Source of the DNA: Spirochaetaceae bacterium
Lineage (GTDB): Bacteria; Spirochaetota; Leptospiria; Leptospirales; Leptonemataceae
Assembly (NCBI GenBank): GCA_002730875.1
Contig: PCBI01000019.1
Coordinates: 62,001 to 126,000, forward strand
DNA: 64,000 nt
Direction of reading: 5' to 3'
Numbering within the stretch: position 1 is the first letter of the stretch; every line of letters starts with the position of its first letter. Below are positions 35,637 through 43,852 of the stretch, one piece after another. The notes beneath the pieces were generated by a model. That model was given only the letters and a program-made list of their open reading frames with translations. It made no database searches and was not told where the DNA came from. Made by a program: the position numbers and the translations under genes.

Positions 35637-36611
35637 ATGGCAGCTACACTATTCAAGCGAAAGACCGCCAAAGAGGTTCTGGATAAATCGATAGATCAAT
35701 CGATTGATCACAAGAAGGCGGGCCAGACAATGAGGTCCGAGTCCAGGAGGAGGACCGAATCCGCAAAGAAAGCCCGGGAAGTGGAACTCACGGAACGTCG
35801 CGTCCCTTACGGCGCCGGACCCATGGACCGTCACTGGTTTGCGGGTAATCGGGCGGCCTCGCACGTGGTGAACAGTCTGCATTTAATCTTTCCGGATGGG
35901 GAACGTTTTTTCATTCGTAGCGTGAATCATTACCGTAAGCAGATTCAAGACCCGGTGCTAAAAAAGCAGGTTCGTATGTTTATGGCCCAGGAGATTCAAC
36001 ATGGCGTGGCCCATGAGAGAGCCTGGGATACCTTGCGAGAGCAGGGCTTCCCTGTGGATGAGTTTCTCGAATCTTACAGAAAGAATGCTTACGATAGACT
36101 GGAAGGTTTCGTGAATCGTAGAATCGGACATTGGCTGTCGCTCTCCACCACTGTGGCTCTTGAACACTATACGGCTACTCTGGCTCAGACTGTATTCGAT
36201 ACCGGGGTTCTGGAGCACGATATGCCGCAGGATATGCGAGATCTTCTGTACTGGCATGCCTGCGAGGAAATCGAACATAAATCCGTAGCCTTTGACGTAA
36301 TGCAGGAGCTGAAGCCCGGTTATTTCAAAAGAATCGCCGGTTTTATCATGGCTACCTTCCAGCTTCTCGGGTTTACGATTCAAGGGACCAGGTTCATGGT
36401 TAAGCGAGATCCTGAATGCAGCTTCTGGAGTTTTCACAGAGATTTCTTCCGGTTCTTGCGAAGAGGCGGAATCAAATTCTTTCTGGCCCTGCCGTTGCCG
36501 CTTCTGGACTATCTACGTCCCGGATTTCATCCCGACGATCATGAGAATCGAATGATTGCAGCCGAGCAGCTGCGAAAGCAGGGATTGCCCGTGAGCGAAT
36601 CCCCGATTTGA
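35637..36611 (+). CDS. PF10118 predicted metal-dependent hydrolase
   Basis: A 324-residue protein of the PF10118 family (ferritin-like, predicted metal-dependent hydrolases). Ligand-like residues are seen in PDGERFFIRSVNHYR (Glu, His), MAQEIQHGVAHE (Glu, His, His, Glu), VALEHYTA (Glu, His) and HACEEIEHKSVAFDV (His, Glu, Glu, His), the usual di-metal four-helix arrangement. A hydrophobic segment lies near residue 240. GGAGA precedes the ATG. Family members are often encoded near flavin monooxygenases and AraC regulators, as here, but the reaction is not established. It shares an upstream site with the monooxygenase gene. Confidence 0.85.
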   Translation: MAATLFKRKTAKEVLDKSIDQSIDHKKAGQTMRSESRRRTESAKKAREVELTERRVPYGAGPMDRHWFAGNRAASHVVNSLHLIFPDGERFFIRSVNHYRKQIQDPVLKKQVRMFMAQEIQHGVAHERAWDTLREQGFPVDEFLESYRKNAYDRLEGFVNRRIGHWLSLSTTVALEHYTATLAQTVFDTGVLEHDMPQDMRDLLYWHACEEIEHKSVAFDVMQELKPGYFKRIAGFIMATFQLLGFTIQGTRFMVKRDPECSFWSFHRDFFRFLRRGGIKFFLALPLPLLDYLRPGFHPDDHENRMIAAEQLRKQGLPVSESPI

Positions 36612-36706
36612 TATTTCAGGTAGCATGACCGTCGAATAGCTCACCGCCCGAAGTCTGTGCGCCGAGGCAGCCCGAATCGGCGGGCGCATCTGCTGCCCGG
36701 GCTGGT

Positions 36707-37825
36707 TTATGCCTTCCGATTTTTTCGGAAGGCTGCCGGAGTCATTCCCGCAATCCTGGAAAACTGATCGTTGAAGGCAGATTTTGTATTGAAGCCCACG
36801 TCAAAAGCGACTGAGATGATGGTCTTATCGGGATCCGCAATCAATTGCTCTTTTGCTTCTTCGATCCTGTATTGATTCAGAAAAGCATTGAAGTTCTGGC
36901 TGAAGTTTTCGTTTAGAATCCGGGACAATTGATGGGAAGTCACTTCCAGTTCTTCCGCCAGATCGGAAAGCCGCAGATCCGGGTCAAGATAGAGCTTCTG
37001 CTGTTCCATGAGTTCCTTGAGTCGCTCCAGCAAAGCCGGAACATCCAGTCCTGTTAGCTGTGTGCGAGCGTAGCGTTCTTTCTGGATTTCCCGCTTCATG
37101 GACTGAAAGAAGTGCGGATACCGTAGCATATAGAGAAAGGATAGGATCATGGTGGTCGCGATAAACCATCCTCCCACATGCATGAGCCAGATGACCTTAA
37201 GCGCATAGCCGCTCAGCAATGCCAGGGAGGCTACGGCGGGAAATGCGAATATTGTTATGGCTCTTTTTGTATCGCTCAAATGGAATTCCCGGCCCGTGCG
37301 TAGCACAAATACGGTAAGAAGCGCCAGGCAAACAAGGGTTTGTAGCATGCCCAGAAGCAGTCCCAGATCTACGCTATGGAAACTCAGCTCATAATAGATC
37401 TCTTCCAGCACTCTCTGTTTTTCTGCTACGGGGCGCAGCTGAAAGTTTAGCTCCACTGCCAGCACAGGCAAGACGGGAGCAAAATACCACTTGCTGCGAA
37501 AGACGGGGTTTCGCGCAGGAGCCGGCGGTTCGCCTTCAAAGGCAGCATCGATCATTCGCCTGGTCATTTGCATGAGCAATGGACCGCTGGCAAAGACAGA
37601 AGCAAACAGGGTAAAGTACCACCAGCTGCTCATTTCAGGCTTTTCCAGGAACAGTCCGATGCGTAGCAGGATAGAAAATGCCACAAGTCCAACCAGCATC
37701 AGGTAGATATTGAAGCTGGCCCCGTCTTCCTGTTTGCGCACATAGAGCTCGCCCAGCACCATCAGTAGCGACAGTCCTGCTCCAAAGTAGATGAACTGAA
37801 TGCTTAATGTATTCAGTAGCTCCAT
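36707..37825 (-). CDS. Membrane-linked AraC-family regulator
   Basis: A 372-residue protein from the ATG at 37825 (a start at 37945 is also open but adds non-hydrophobic sequence). Residues 5-240 hold about six or seven membrane helices; the last 110 are an AraC-type DNA-binding domain with SDLAEELEVTSHQLSRILNENF and VAFDVGFNTKSAFNDQFSRIAGMTPAAFRKNR. Such regulators sense a signal in the membrane, here perhaps a lipophilic substrate, and activate nearby genes. It is divergent from the monooxygenase gene, with repeated TCGGACT sites in between that it may bind. Confidence 0.9.
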   Translation of the reverse strand: MELLNTLSIQFIYFGAGLSLLMVLGELYVRKQEDGASFNIYLMLVGLVAFSILLRIGLFLEKPEMSSWWYFTLFASVFASGPLLMQMTRRMIDAAFEGEPPAPARNPVFRSKWYFAPVLPVLAVELNFQLRPVAEKQRVLEEIYYELSFHSVDLGLLLGMLQTLVCLALLTVFVLRTGREFHLSDTKRAITIFAFPAVASLALLSGYALKVIWLMHVGGWFIATTMILSFLYMLRYPHFFQSMKREIQKERYARTQLTGLDVPALLERLKELMEQQKLYLDPDLRLSDLAEELEVTSHQLSRILNENFSQNFNAFLNQYRIEEAKEQLIADPDKTIISVAFDVGFNTKSAFNDQFSRIAGMTPAAFRKNRKA

Positions 37826-37960
37826 TGACTCTGAGTGGGGAATCCATGCGAAGGCATACAAGTCTTTTTCTGGTCGCGGTGCCCGCCACGTAGATGCCTC
37901 GCAGGCTTGCAAGAATCCAGAAGGACTAATGCCGTCCGGCATCATTGCTGGCCGATATCA

Positions 37961-38023
37961 GTCGGACTCCAATCGGACTCCAATCGGACTTATAAGAATT
38001 CAGATAGATATTATAAGTCCGGT
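37961..38023. promoter_or_regulatory. Operator region, direct and inverted repeats (site 2)
   Basis: Three direct copies of TCGGACT start at 37961, 37972 and 37984 (spacing 11 and 12, one helix turn), and a perfect 11-bp inverted repeat CGGACTTATAA (37985-37995) / TTATAAGTCCG (38011-38021) follows. The region lies between the AraC-type and monooxygenase genes. Helical phasing plus dyad symmetry is what an AraC-family activator site looks like. Its right part is identical to the site at 35507-35519. Confidence 0.7.
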
Positions 38024-38091
38024 TGTCGGGTAGCCGAATCCGTGGCATTATTGTGATGTTCGTCGAAAAGGATCATTCCGGGAGGGATAAA

Positions 38092-39603
38092 ATGCTTGAG
38101 GTTGCTATTGTGGGAGCTGGTTTTTCCGGTCTGGCTGCGGGTGCGCGGCTAAAGAGAGAAGGGCAGGATTCCTTTGTGATTCTGGAAAAGGCCGATGAAG
38201 TAGGCGGCACCTGGAGAGATAACACCTATCCCGGATGCGCCTGCGACGTTAAGTCAAACCTGTATTCCTTTTCTTTTGCGCCCAGTTCGCAATGGTCAAG
38301 GCTCTATGCTCCGCAGCCCGAGATACTTACTTATCTAAAGGAATGTTCGCATTCCCTCCAGCTAAGGGAGCATATACGTTTTCGAAGCGCCGTTGTCCGG
38401 GCCAGTTTTCAGAAGCAATCCGGTTCCTGGCTTATTGAACTTCAAGACGGGGGTGTTCTGGAGGCCCGAGTTCTTGTTTTGGCGCCCGGGCCGTTGAGCA
38501 GACCATCTATACCTGATATACCGGGTCTGGAAAGCTTTCGAGGTCCTGTATTTCATTCCGCAAGATGGGACCATTCGGTAGATCTGGTTGGCAAGCGAGT
38601 GGCTGTTATTGGCACCGGGGCAAGCGCCATTCAGGTAGTGCCCGCCATTGCGGAAAAAGTGAAGTCCCTGTATCTATTCCAGAGATCGGCGGCGTATGTA
38701 GTTCCGCGAAAGGACCGCGCTATAGGGGCAAATGTGCGAAAGTGGTTGGATCGCCTTCCTTTTCTTCAGCAAATCCATCGTTTCATGGTATACGCATACA
38801 ACGAGTTACTGGCCGGACCGGCGGTGTATAGCAGCGAAATCCTCAATCGACTGGCCAGGGCCATGGCCCTGCGTCATATGAAACGTGCTATTAAGGATCC
38901 GGCTCTACGTCGCCAGCTTACTCCGGACTACAGAATCGGCTGCAAGCGAATCCTGATTTCGGATGACTACTATCCGGCGCTGGCCCGGGACAACGTTCAG
39001 GTCATCCAGGGCGAAGTGGACGAGGTAGCAGCTGATTCGGTCCTGTCCCATGATTTGCGTTGTTCCGTAGAAGTCATCGTTCTGTGTACCGGATTTCACG
39101 TTTCGGATCTGCACAGAAACCTGGGCATGGAGATTCAGGGACTGGACGAGGATCTGGCGCAATACTGGGAACGGCAGGGACTCCAGGCCCATCGCGGCAG
39201 CACGGTGTCGGGCTTTCCCAATCTTTTTCTCTATCTCGGACCCAATACCGGGCTGGGACACAATTCTATGGTTCATATCATGGAGTCGCAGTCCAATTAT
39301 CTTGTCTCCTACCTGAAGACGCTTCAGCGCCACCCGGGGTGTTCGCTCAACGTAAGATCTGATTCTCAATATCAATTCAATCAGCGAATCCAGAAACGGA
39401 TGCAGCGGACCAGTTGGACGTCCGGCGGCTGCCATAGCTGGTATCTGGATGAGCACGGACGTAATACGACTCTATGGCCGGGCTCCACGTTAAGCTATCG
39501 CAAGGAGACCAAAAAGCTGGACGAAAATGAATACGAACTTGTCTGGCCGGATGCCATTCGGACGGCTGGTGGAGGGCTTCAACAGGCTGTCACGGTCCGA
39601 TAG
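38092..39603 (+). CDS. Baeyer-Villiger-type flavin monooxygenase
   Basis: A 503-residue FAD/NADPH monooxygenase from the ATG at 38092, preceded by GGGAGGG. The FAD motif is VAIVGAGFSGLAAG, the NADPH motif VAVIGTGASAIQVVP, and between them the sequence FRGPVFHSARWD fits the type I Baeyer-Villiger fingerprint FxGxxxHxxxW(P/D). It would insert oxygen next to a ketone to give an ester or lactone, or oxidise heteroatoms. Context is a divergent AraC-type regulator and a downstream ferredoxin gene; the PF10118 gene may be coregulated. The substrate may be a lipid or terpenoid ketone, which is a guess. Confidence 0.93.
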   Translation: MLEVAIVGAGFSGLAAGARLKREGQDSFVILEKADEVGGTWRDNTYPGCACDVKSNLYSFSFAPSSQWSRLYAPQPEILTYLKECSHSLQLREHIRFRSAVVRASFQKQSGSWLIELQDGGVLEARVLVLAPGPLSRPSIPDIPGLESFRGPVFHSARWDHSVDLVGKRVAVIGTGASAIQVVPAIAEKVKSLYLFQRSAAYVVPRKDRAIGANVRKWLDRLPFLQQIHRFMVYAYNELLAGPAVYSSEILNRLARAMALRHMKRAIKDPALRRQLTPDYRIGCKRILISDDYYPALARDNVQVIQGEVDEVAADSVLSHDLRCSVEVIVLCTGFHVSDLHRNLGMEIQGLDEDLAQYWERQGLQAHRGSTVSGFPNLFLYLGPNTGLGHNSMVHIMESQSNYLVSYLKTLQRHPGCSLNVRSDSQYQFNQRIQKRMQRTSWTSGGCHSWYLDEHGRNTTLWPGSTLSYRKETKKLDENEYELVWPDAIRTAGGGLQQAVTVR

Positions 39604-39732
39604 GGCGATCCAGACCCGCCATTCCGGTTTTTCCCTCGTTGGATCTGTTTGTGGTGGAAAAAATGCATGGCCGCCACTACCCTGGTCGTGAAGCTTCTCA
39701 ATTCAGAGAAGTCTCGAGTCCAGGAGGAAACT

Positions 39733-40014
39733 ATGGCATTTATCATTACCGAGCCTTGCGAAGGAGTATGCGACACTTCCTGCGTAAATGTATGCCCGGT
39801 GGATTGCATTCACCCCACGAAAGAAGAGTGGCCAGCCAAAGGATACGAAGAAGGCAAGCTGGAAAACAAGATGCTCTATATCAATCCGGAAGAATGCATT
39901 GATTGCGGCGCCTGCGAGCCCGCCTGTCCAGTGCAGGCCATTTTCCCGGAAGACGAAGTTCCGGAGAAATGGGAGTCTTACATCAAAAAGAATTACGAGT
40001 ACTACGGTCTCTAA
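39733..40014 (+). CDS. Ferredoxin with two Fe-S cluster motifs
   Basis: A 93-residue ferredoxin from the ATG at 39733 with a strong AGGAGG upstream. The second motif CIDCGACEPACP is a standard [4Fe-4S] site. The first is CEGVCDTSCVNVCP, with three residues between each pair of cysteines in place of the usual CxxCxxC, so this may be a [3Fe-4S] or a variant [4Fe-4S] cluster; a further Cys25 follows. The region between the motifs is about 30 residues longer than in 2[4Fe-4S] clostridial ferredoxins. It follows the monooxygenase gene and is followed by a terminator. Confidence 0.92.
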   Translation: MAFIITEPCEGVCDTSCVNVCPVDCIHPTKEEWPAKGYEEGKLENKMLYINPEECIDCGACEPACPVQAIFPEDEVPEKWESYIKKNYEYYGL

Positions 40015-40061
40015 TTCAAACTTGATTACAATTCTTCATTCAGCCCTGGCTGAATCGAAAT

Positions 40062-40084
40062 AGGGGCTTCGGCCCCTTTTTGCT
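40062..40084 (+). terminator. Rho-independent terminator
   Basis: Stem AGGGGC / GCCCCT with a TTCG tetraloop followed by TTTTTGC, 47 bp after the ferredoxin gene. A textbook intrinsic terminator. Confidence 0.88.
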
Positions 40085-40119
40085 TTACAAGGTTGTTATT
40101 ATAAACTAGATACATTAGC

Positions 40120-40368
40120 GTGAATGTATCTGGCTTTGCTCCCCTGATTCGGAAATCGGGACTATTCTTTCCCATTACTATTTCGCTTCTTGCTACTGCG
40201 CTTGCCTGTGTGAATCCGACCTTCCGTCCGGCCGCATATACTTACCGGAAAGCGATGGATGGCAGGGCTCAATTAGACTTGAACCTGAAAGCATTGGCTG
40301 CCATTGAATCGGTGGCGGAAACAGGGACTTTAAGAATCGAGAAACAATCTCGGGGTAGCGGGCAATGA
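40120..40368 (+). CDS. Small lipoprotein, possibly first part of a broken gene
   Basis: An 82-residue frame with a lipoprotein signal (LATALAC). Its C-terminal half (YRKAMDGRAQLDLNLKALAAIE) resembles a stretch encoded just downstream in another frame (40334-40534), YRESNGQYGRARLEYSLYLL then SAIEAMGS. This suggests either a single gene with two homologous repeats broken by a frameshift near 40360, or a duplicated short gene. There is no recognised family. The start ATG at 40120 lacks a strong ribosome binding site. Confidence 0.5.
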   Translation: MNVSGFAPLIRKSGLFFPITISLLATALACVNPTFRPAAYTYRKAMDGRAQLDLNLKALAAIESVAETGTLRIEKQSRGSGQ

Positions 40369-40534
40369 ACTACGTGCTTGCCGGCAAATCGTTCTCATCG
40401 CCTCTTATCCGGTTCTGCATTACCGCGAAAGCAATGGACAATACGGACGGGCTCGTCTGGAATATAGCCTCTATCTGTTGTCGGCCATTGAGGCCATGGG
40501 TAGCCGGGGGCGCCTGCCCGAGGTAAGCAAGTAG
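40334..40534 (+). pseudogene. Out-of-frame continuation of the small lipoprotein gene
   Basis: This frame is open from just after a stop at 40331-40333 to TAG at 40532-40534 and has no ATG, GTG or TTG start. It codes for HYRESNGQYGRARLEYSLYL, then LSAIEAMGSRGRLPEV, which parallels the end of the preceding lipoprotein frame, including the shared A-I-E core. Best read as the second repeat of a gene interrupted by a frameshift, or the remnant of a tandem copy. A sequencing error near 40350-40368 would also explain it. Confidence 0.4.
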
Positions 40535-40595
40535 GACCCGCTAAATGGGTTCTTCGCGAATAAACCCGGGAATTGAGAACCATTGGAGTAAAAAA

Positions 40596-41792
40596 ATGAA
40601 GTTTGAGAAACCTCCGGTAAGCATTCAATTACTGCGCCGACGAGAGCCATCGGATCCTGCCGTTACTCGTAGGACTTTATGCTCTTCTTCGTCTGCTGCT
40701 GCTGGCCTGGTCTGGCTTCTTCTGGCTGCGCTTTGTATCCTTCCGACTTTCAGCGTTTCAGCCCAGGCCATCGACCCTTCCCTCATTGAGCAACCGGAGC
40801 AAACGGAAAGAGAAAAACAGGAAGAAGCGGAAAGACGCGAAGAGGAGCGAAAACGTCGGGAAGAACGCAGAAAGAAGGCCATGGACGACTACTGGCTCAG
40901 GCTTAATCCGGGTTTCGTGCTGTCGGGAGGCGGGCTAAGTATCACCGGTCAGGGGTTTCGATCCGGCACAAACGCCACCATCGTGGAGGACGCCTGGAAA
41001 CAGCCTAACTGGATGTTAGATGTCTCCAGTCGCGAATGGGTGATCTCAAAGAACTGGGGAGTGTACTTTCTGGTTCATAGCCGGCAACTGGATCTAAAGT
41101 TTCAGAGCTATACGCAAACCGTGCAAAGCGAGGATGGCTCCGAAGGCTCGGAAACTGTAACCGAAGACCTGGGTACCCGGATGCGCGGTTACTACGCGGC
41201 TACGGCCCCGGTGCTCTACTACGACTTCGACGGAGAACCCACCGGTTTTCGCATAGGGGCCGGGTATGGGTCCTCTGTAGTGCGACTTCGAGGCAACGCA
41301 TCCCTGAACAGCGGGGCCGCTCAGGCGCCCTTGTTCATTTCCCAGGACCAGGCATCCTTTACGCGAGACCTGCAGCTAAGCGCCATTCTTCAGGGAGGGC
41401 TGAGTCTCACCGAAGGTGATCCCTTCTACAATTCCTTGCTTTTGGATCTGCAGCAACCTGGCGGACTGGCTAACATGGGCGCTTACTTGATCGCCCGGGG
41501 AGAAATCCGGCCCGATCTTTACACCGTCTTTCTAATCAACTATCTGACCTCGGGTCAGGCTCCGGGAAGCATCCAGCTCAGCCCTCTGGAAGCCATTGGG
41601 GCCGTGGGATTGGCCCGCCTTCAGGTGGACTTCCGGGTGGATTCGGCGCCCACTTACTATCTAATGGCCGAGCATACCTGGGAATGGGCCACTCTGCAAC
41701 TTGCCTTTGGTGGGCCCATATTTACTCGTGCCGGGTTTAAATACGACCTGACCAACATGGTAATCTCGTTTTCTGTGCCCCTCAGACTGTAG
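40596..41792 (+). CDS. Outer-membrane beta-barrel-like protein
   Basis: A 398-residue protein from the ATG at 40596, preceded by GGAG. A long signal peptide contains the hydrophobic LVWLLLAALCILPTF segment and ends near VSAQA. Residues 55-90 form a highly charged coiled coil (Glu/Arg-rich). The remaining 300 residues show alternating hydrophobic strands with aromatic ends (WGVYFLVHSRQLDLKFQSY, GFRIGAGYGSSVVRLRG, and the final MVISFSVPLRL), consistent with a barrel that ends in an outer membrane insertion signal. No family is recognised. Confidence 0.65.
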   Translation: MKFEKPPVSIQLLRRREPSDPAVTRRTLCSSSSAAAGLVWLLLAALCILPTFSVSAQAIDPSLIEQPEQTEREKQEEAERREEERKRREERRKKAMDDYWLRLNPGFVLSGGGLSITGQGFRSGTNATIVEDAWKQPNWMLDVSSREWVISKNWGVYFLVHSRQLDLKFQSYTQTVQSEDGSEGSETVTEDLGTRMRGYYAATAPVLYYDFDGEPTGFRIGAGYGSSVVRLRGNASLNSGAAQAPLFISQDQASFTRDLQLSAILQGGLSLTEGDPFYNSLLLDLQQPGGLANMGAYLIARGEIRPDLYTVFLINYLTSGQAPGSIQLSPLEAIGAVGLARLQVDFRVDSAPTYYLMAEHTWEWATLQLAFGGPIFTRAGFKYDLTNMVISFSVPLRL

Positions 41793-41926
41793 TTGAGCGG
41801 TATTCAGGGGCCTTCCGTCCCTCGGATTGGCCTGCCGGTTCCTCCCCCGGTGAGGCTCCAGATACCCCTGGCCACCTAAAGATCCGTCTAGAATTCCCCG
41901 GCCCCGGAGCTTTATGGAGCACAGTA

Positions 41927-42031
41927 ACCGGTCTTCCCGACCGGTCCCGGCTCCCTGAATGGCCCTCAGTCGCCCTCATTGCTCTTTTAGCGTCAATTCC
42001 CACTTTTTCGATAGGAAAGGTGGAATTTTTT
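41927..42031 (+). terminator. Hairpin and terminator ahead of cysI
   Basis: Two structures fill the gap: ACCGGTC / GACCGGT (41927-41945, 5-nt loop), then a stem formed by AATTCCCAC (41995-42003) and GTGGAATT (42020-42027) with one bulge, followed by TTTTTT up to 42031. The second is an intrinsic terminator that could end the outer-membrane gene or attenuate cysI, which starts 61 bp later. Confidence 0.55.
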
Positions 42032-42091
42032 GTTGATCTTGCTCATGGCCTTACTTCTTTGTCCTCATAAAGATCAGCGCGGAAGGAATCG

Positions 42092-43768
42092 ATGTCAGAT
42101 AAACCACAGGTATCCAAAGTAGAGAAGATCAAAGAAAGCTCCCGGGGATTGCGAGGAACCCTTGCCGAGGAGCTGGCGAATGACGCTCCCAACTTTGAGC
42201 AGGACTCCCTGCAATTACTGAAGTTTCACGGAATCTATCAGCAGGATGATCGGGATGCCCGAAACCGCAGTGGAGGGGGTATGGAAAAGGCCTACTCCAT
42301 GATGATTCGAGGACGCATCCCTGGCGGACGCATGACCGCCAGCCAGTATCTGGAGTTTGATCGTCTGGCGGATCTTTACGGTAATGGCGGGCTGAGACTG
42401 ACCACCCGGCAGAGCATTCAGTACCACGGCGTGCTGAAGCATAATATGAAAGATATAATCAAGGGCATCCATGAGTCGATGCTGTCGACTATCTGTGCCT
42501 GCGGCGATGTGGTGCGAAACGTAACCCAGGCGCCCAACCCCCTGGGCGATCCCGAATTGGACAAACTGGACGAGCCTTCCAATCTGATATCGGATCACTT
42601 CGCGGCCAGGTCCAACGCCTATGTAGAAATCTGGCTGGATGGCGAAAGGGTGGATCCGCAGGCCGAACCGGAGGATCCCATATATGGAACCAATTATCTG
42701 CCGCGAAAGTTCAAGATCGCGGTTACCAGGGCAGGGGACAACTCCGTAGATCTGTTCACCAACGACCTTGCTCTTGCCGCAACGTTCGAAGGCGGCGAAA
42801 TTACCGGATATCATTATTACGTGGGCGGCGGACTGGGAAAGAACCATCGAAATGCAAAAACCTATCCCCGTCTGGCCTCGCACCTTGGCTGGGCACCGGC
42901 GGACAAACTGATCCCTGTATGCGAAGCAGTGATAGCCGTCCAAAAGGACTTCGGGGATCGCAAGGATCGCAAACATGCCCGTCTGAAGTATCTAATCGAG
43001 GATCGAGGGCTGGATTGGTTCCGCGGTCAGGTCGAGGAGCGGCTGAAATTCTCGTTGGATCAGAAATCGGAACCGGCCTGGGAGTTTGTGGACTATCTGG
43101 GCTGGCACAGCCGCGCCGATGGCACTTTGAGCTTTGGTCTGCATATTCTTTCGGGAAGAATCATCGATCGTGAAAACGAGCCAATCAAAACGGCGATTCG
43201 CGAGGCAGTAGAGAAGTATCAACCACAGGTGCAGATTACCCCGGATCAGGATCTGGTTTTTATGGGACTGCCGGCAGACTCAAAAGAAGGCTTTGAGAAA
43301 ATTTTTCAGGATAAGAAGCTGGAGATCTCGCCGCGGGGCTCTGTATACAGTCGCGCTCTGGCCTGTCCGGCTCTTCCTACCTGCGGTCTGGCTCTGGCAG
43401 AAGCAGAGCGGTTTCTGCCCGATTTGCTCAAGGATATTCAGGGTAGCCTGGACAAACATGGTTTAACCGAGAAGCCTCCGGTTGTGCGAATGACCGGTTG
43501 TCCCAACGGATGCGCTCGTCCGTATTCTGCCGAGCTTGCTTTCGTCGGGCGAAGCGCCGGCATCTATGCTGTATACGTGGGCGGCAACCCGGAAGGCACT
43601 CGTCTGGTTCAGGAAATCTCGGATACGGTTCCGGTGGATCAGCTTCCTACTCTGGTAGATGAGATGTTTACTCTCTGGAAGAAAGACGGAAAACAAGGCG
43701 AAAGCTTCGGCGACTATAGCAACCGGGTAGGCCTGGAGCCATTTAGAGCGCTTCTGGCCGATGCCTGA
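42092..43768 (+). CDS. cysI: Sulfite reductase hemoprotein
   Basis: A 558-residue nitrite/sulfite reductase. It reduces sulfite to sulfide with six electrons at a siroheme coupled to [4Fe-4S]. The cluster ligands are in ACPALPTCGLALAE (Cys-x5-Cys) and MTGCPNGCARP (Cys-x3-Cys). The substrate arginines and lysines of the family (NGGLRLTTRQSIQYHG) are seen near residue 90. It starts the plus-strand group cysI-cysD-cysN. No CysJ flavoprotein is encoded nearby, so a ferredoxin or another donor probably supplies electrons. Confidence 0.94.
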   Translation: MSDKPQVSKVEKIKESSRGLRGTLAEELANDAPNFEQDSLQLLKFHGIYQQDDRDARNRSGGGMEKAYSMMIRGRIPGGRMTASQYLEFDRLADLYGNGGLRLTTRQSIQYHGVLKHNMKDIIKGIHESMLSTICACGDVVRNVTQAPNPLGDPELDKLDEPSNLISDHFAARSNAYVEIWLDGERVDPQAEPEDPIYGTNYLPRKFKIAVTRAGDNSVDLFTNDLALAATFEGGEITGYHYYVGGGLGKNHRNAKTYPRLASHLGWAPADKLIPVCEAVIAVQKDFGDRKDRKHARLKYLIEDRGLDWFRGQVEERLKFSLDQKSEPAWEFVDYLGWHSRADGTLSFGLHILSGRIIDRENEPIKTAIREAVEKYQPQVQITPDQDLVFMGLPADSKEGFEKIFQDKKLEISPRGSVYSRALACPALPTCGLALAEAERFLPDLLKDIQGSLDKHGLTEKPPVVRMTGCPNGCARPYSAELAFVGRSAGIYAVYVGGNPEGTRLVQEISDTVPVDQLPTLVDEMFTLWKKDGKQGESFGDYSNRVGLEPFRALLADA

Positions 43769-43852
43769 TGAGCAGATAATAAAGTCGGCGGCAGACGAGA
43801 AAGGGATCTATACAGCGATTCGGTCTGCACAAGCAATAATGGGAGAACAAAT

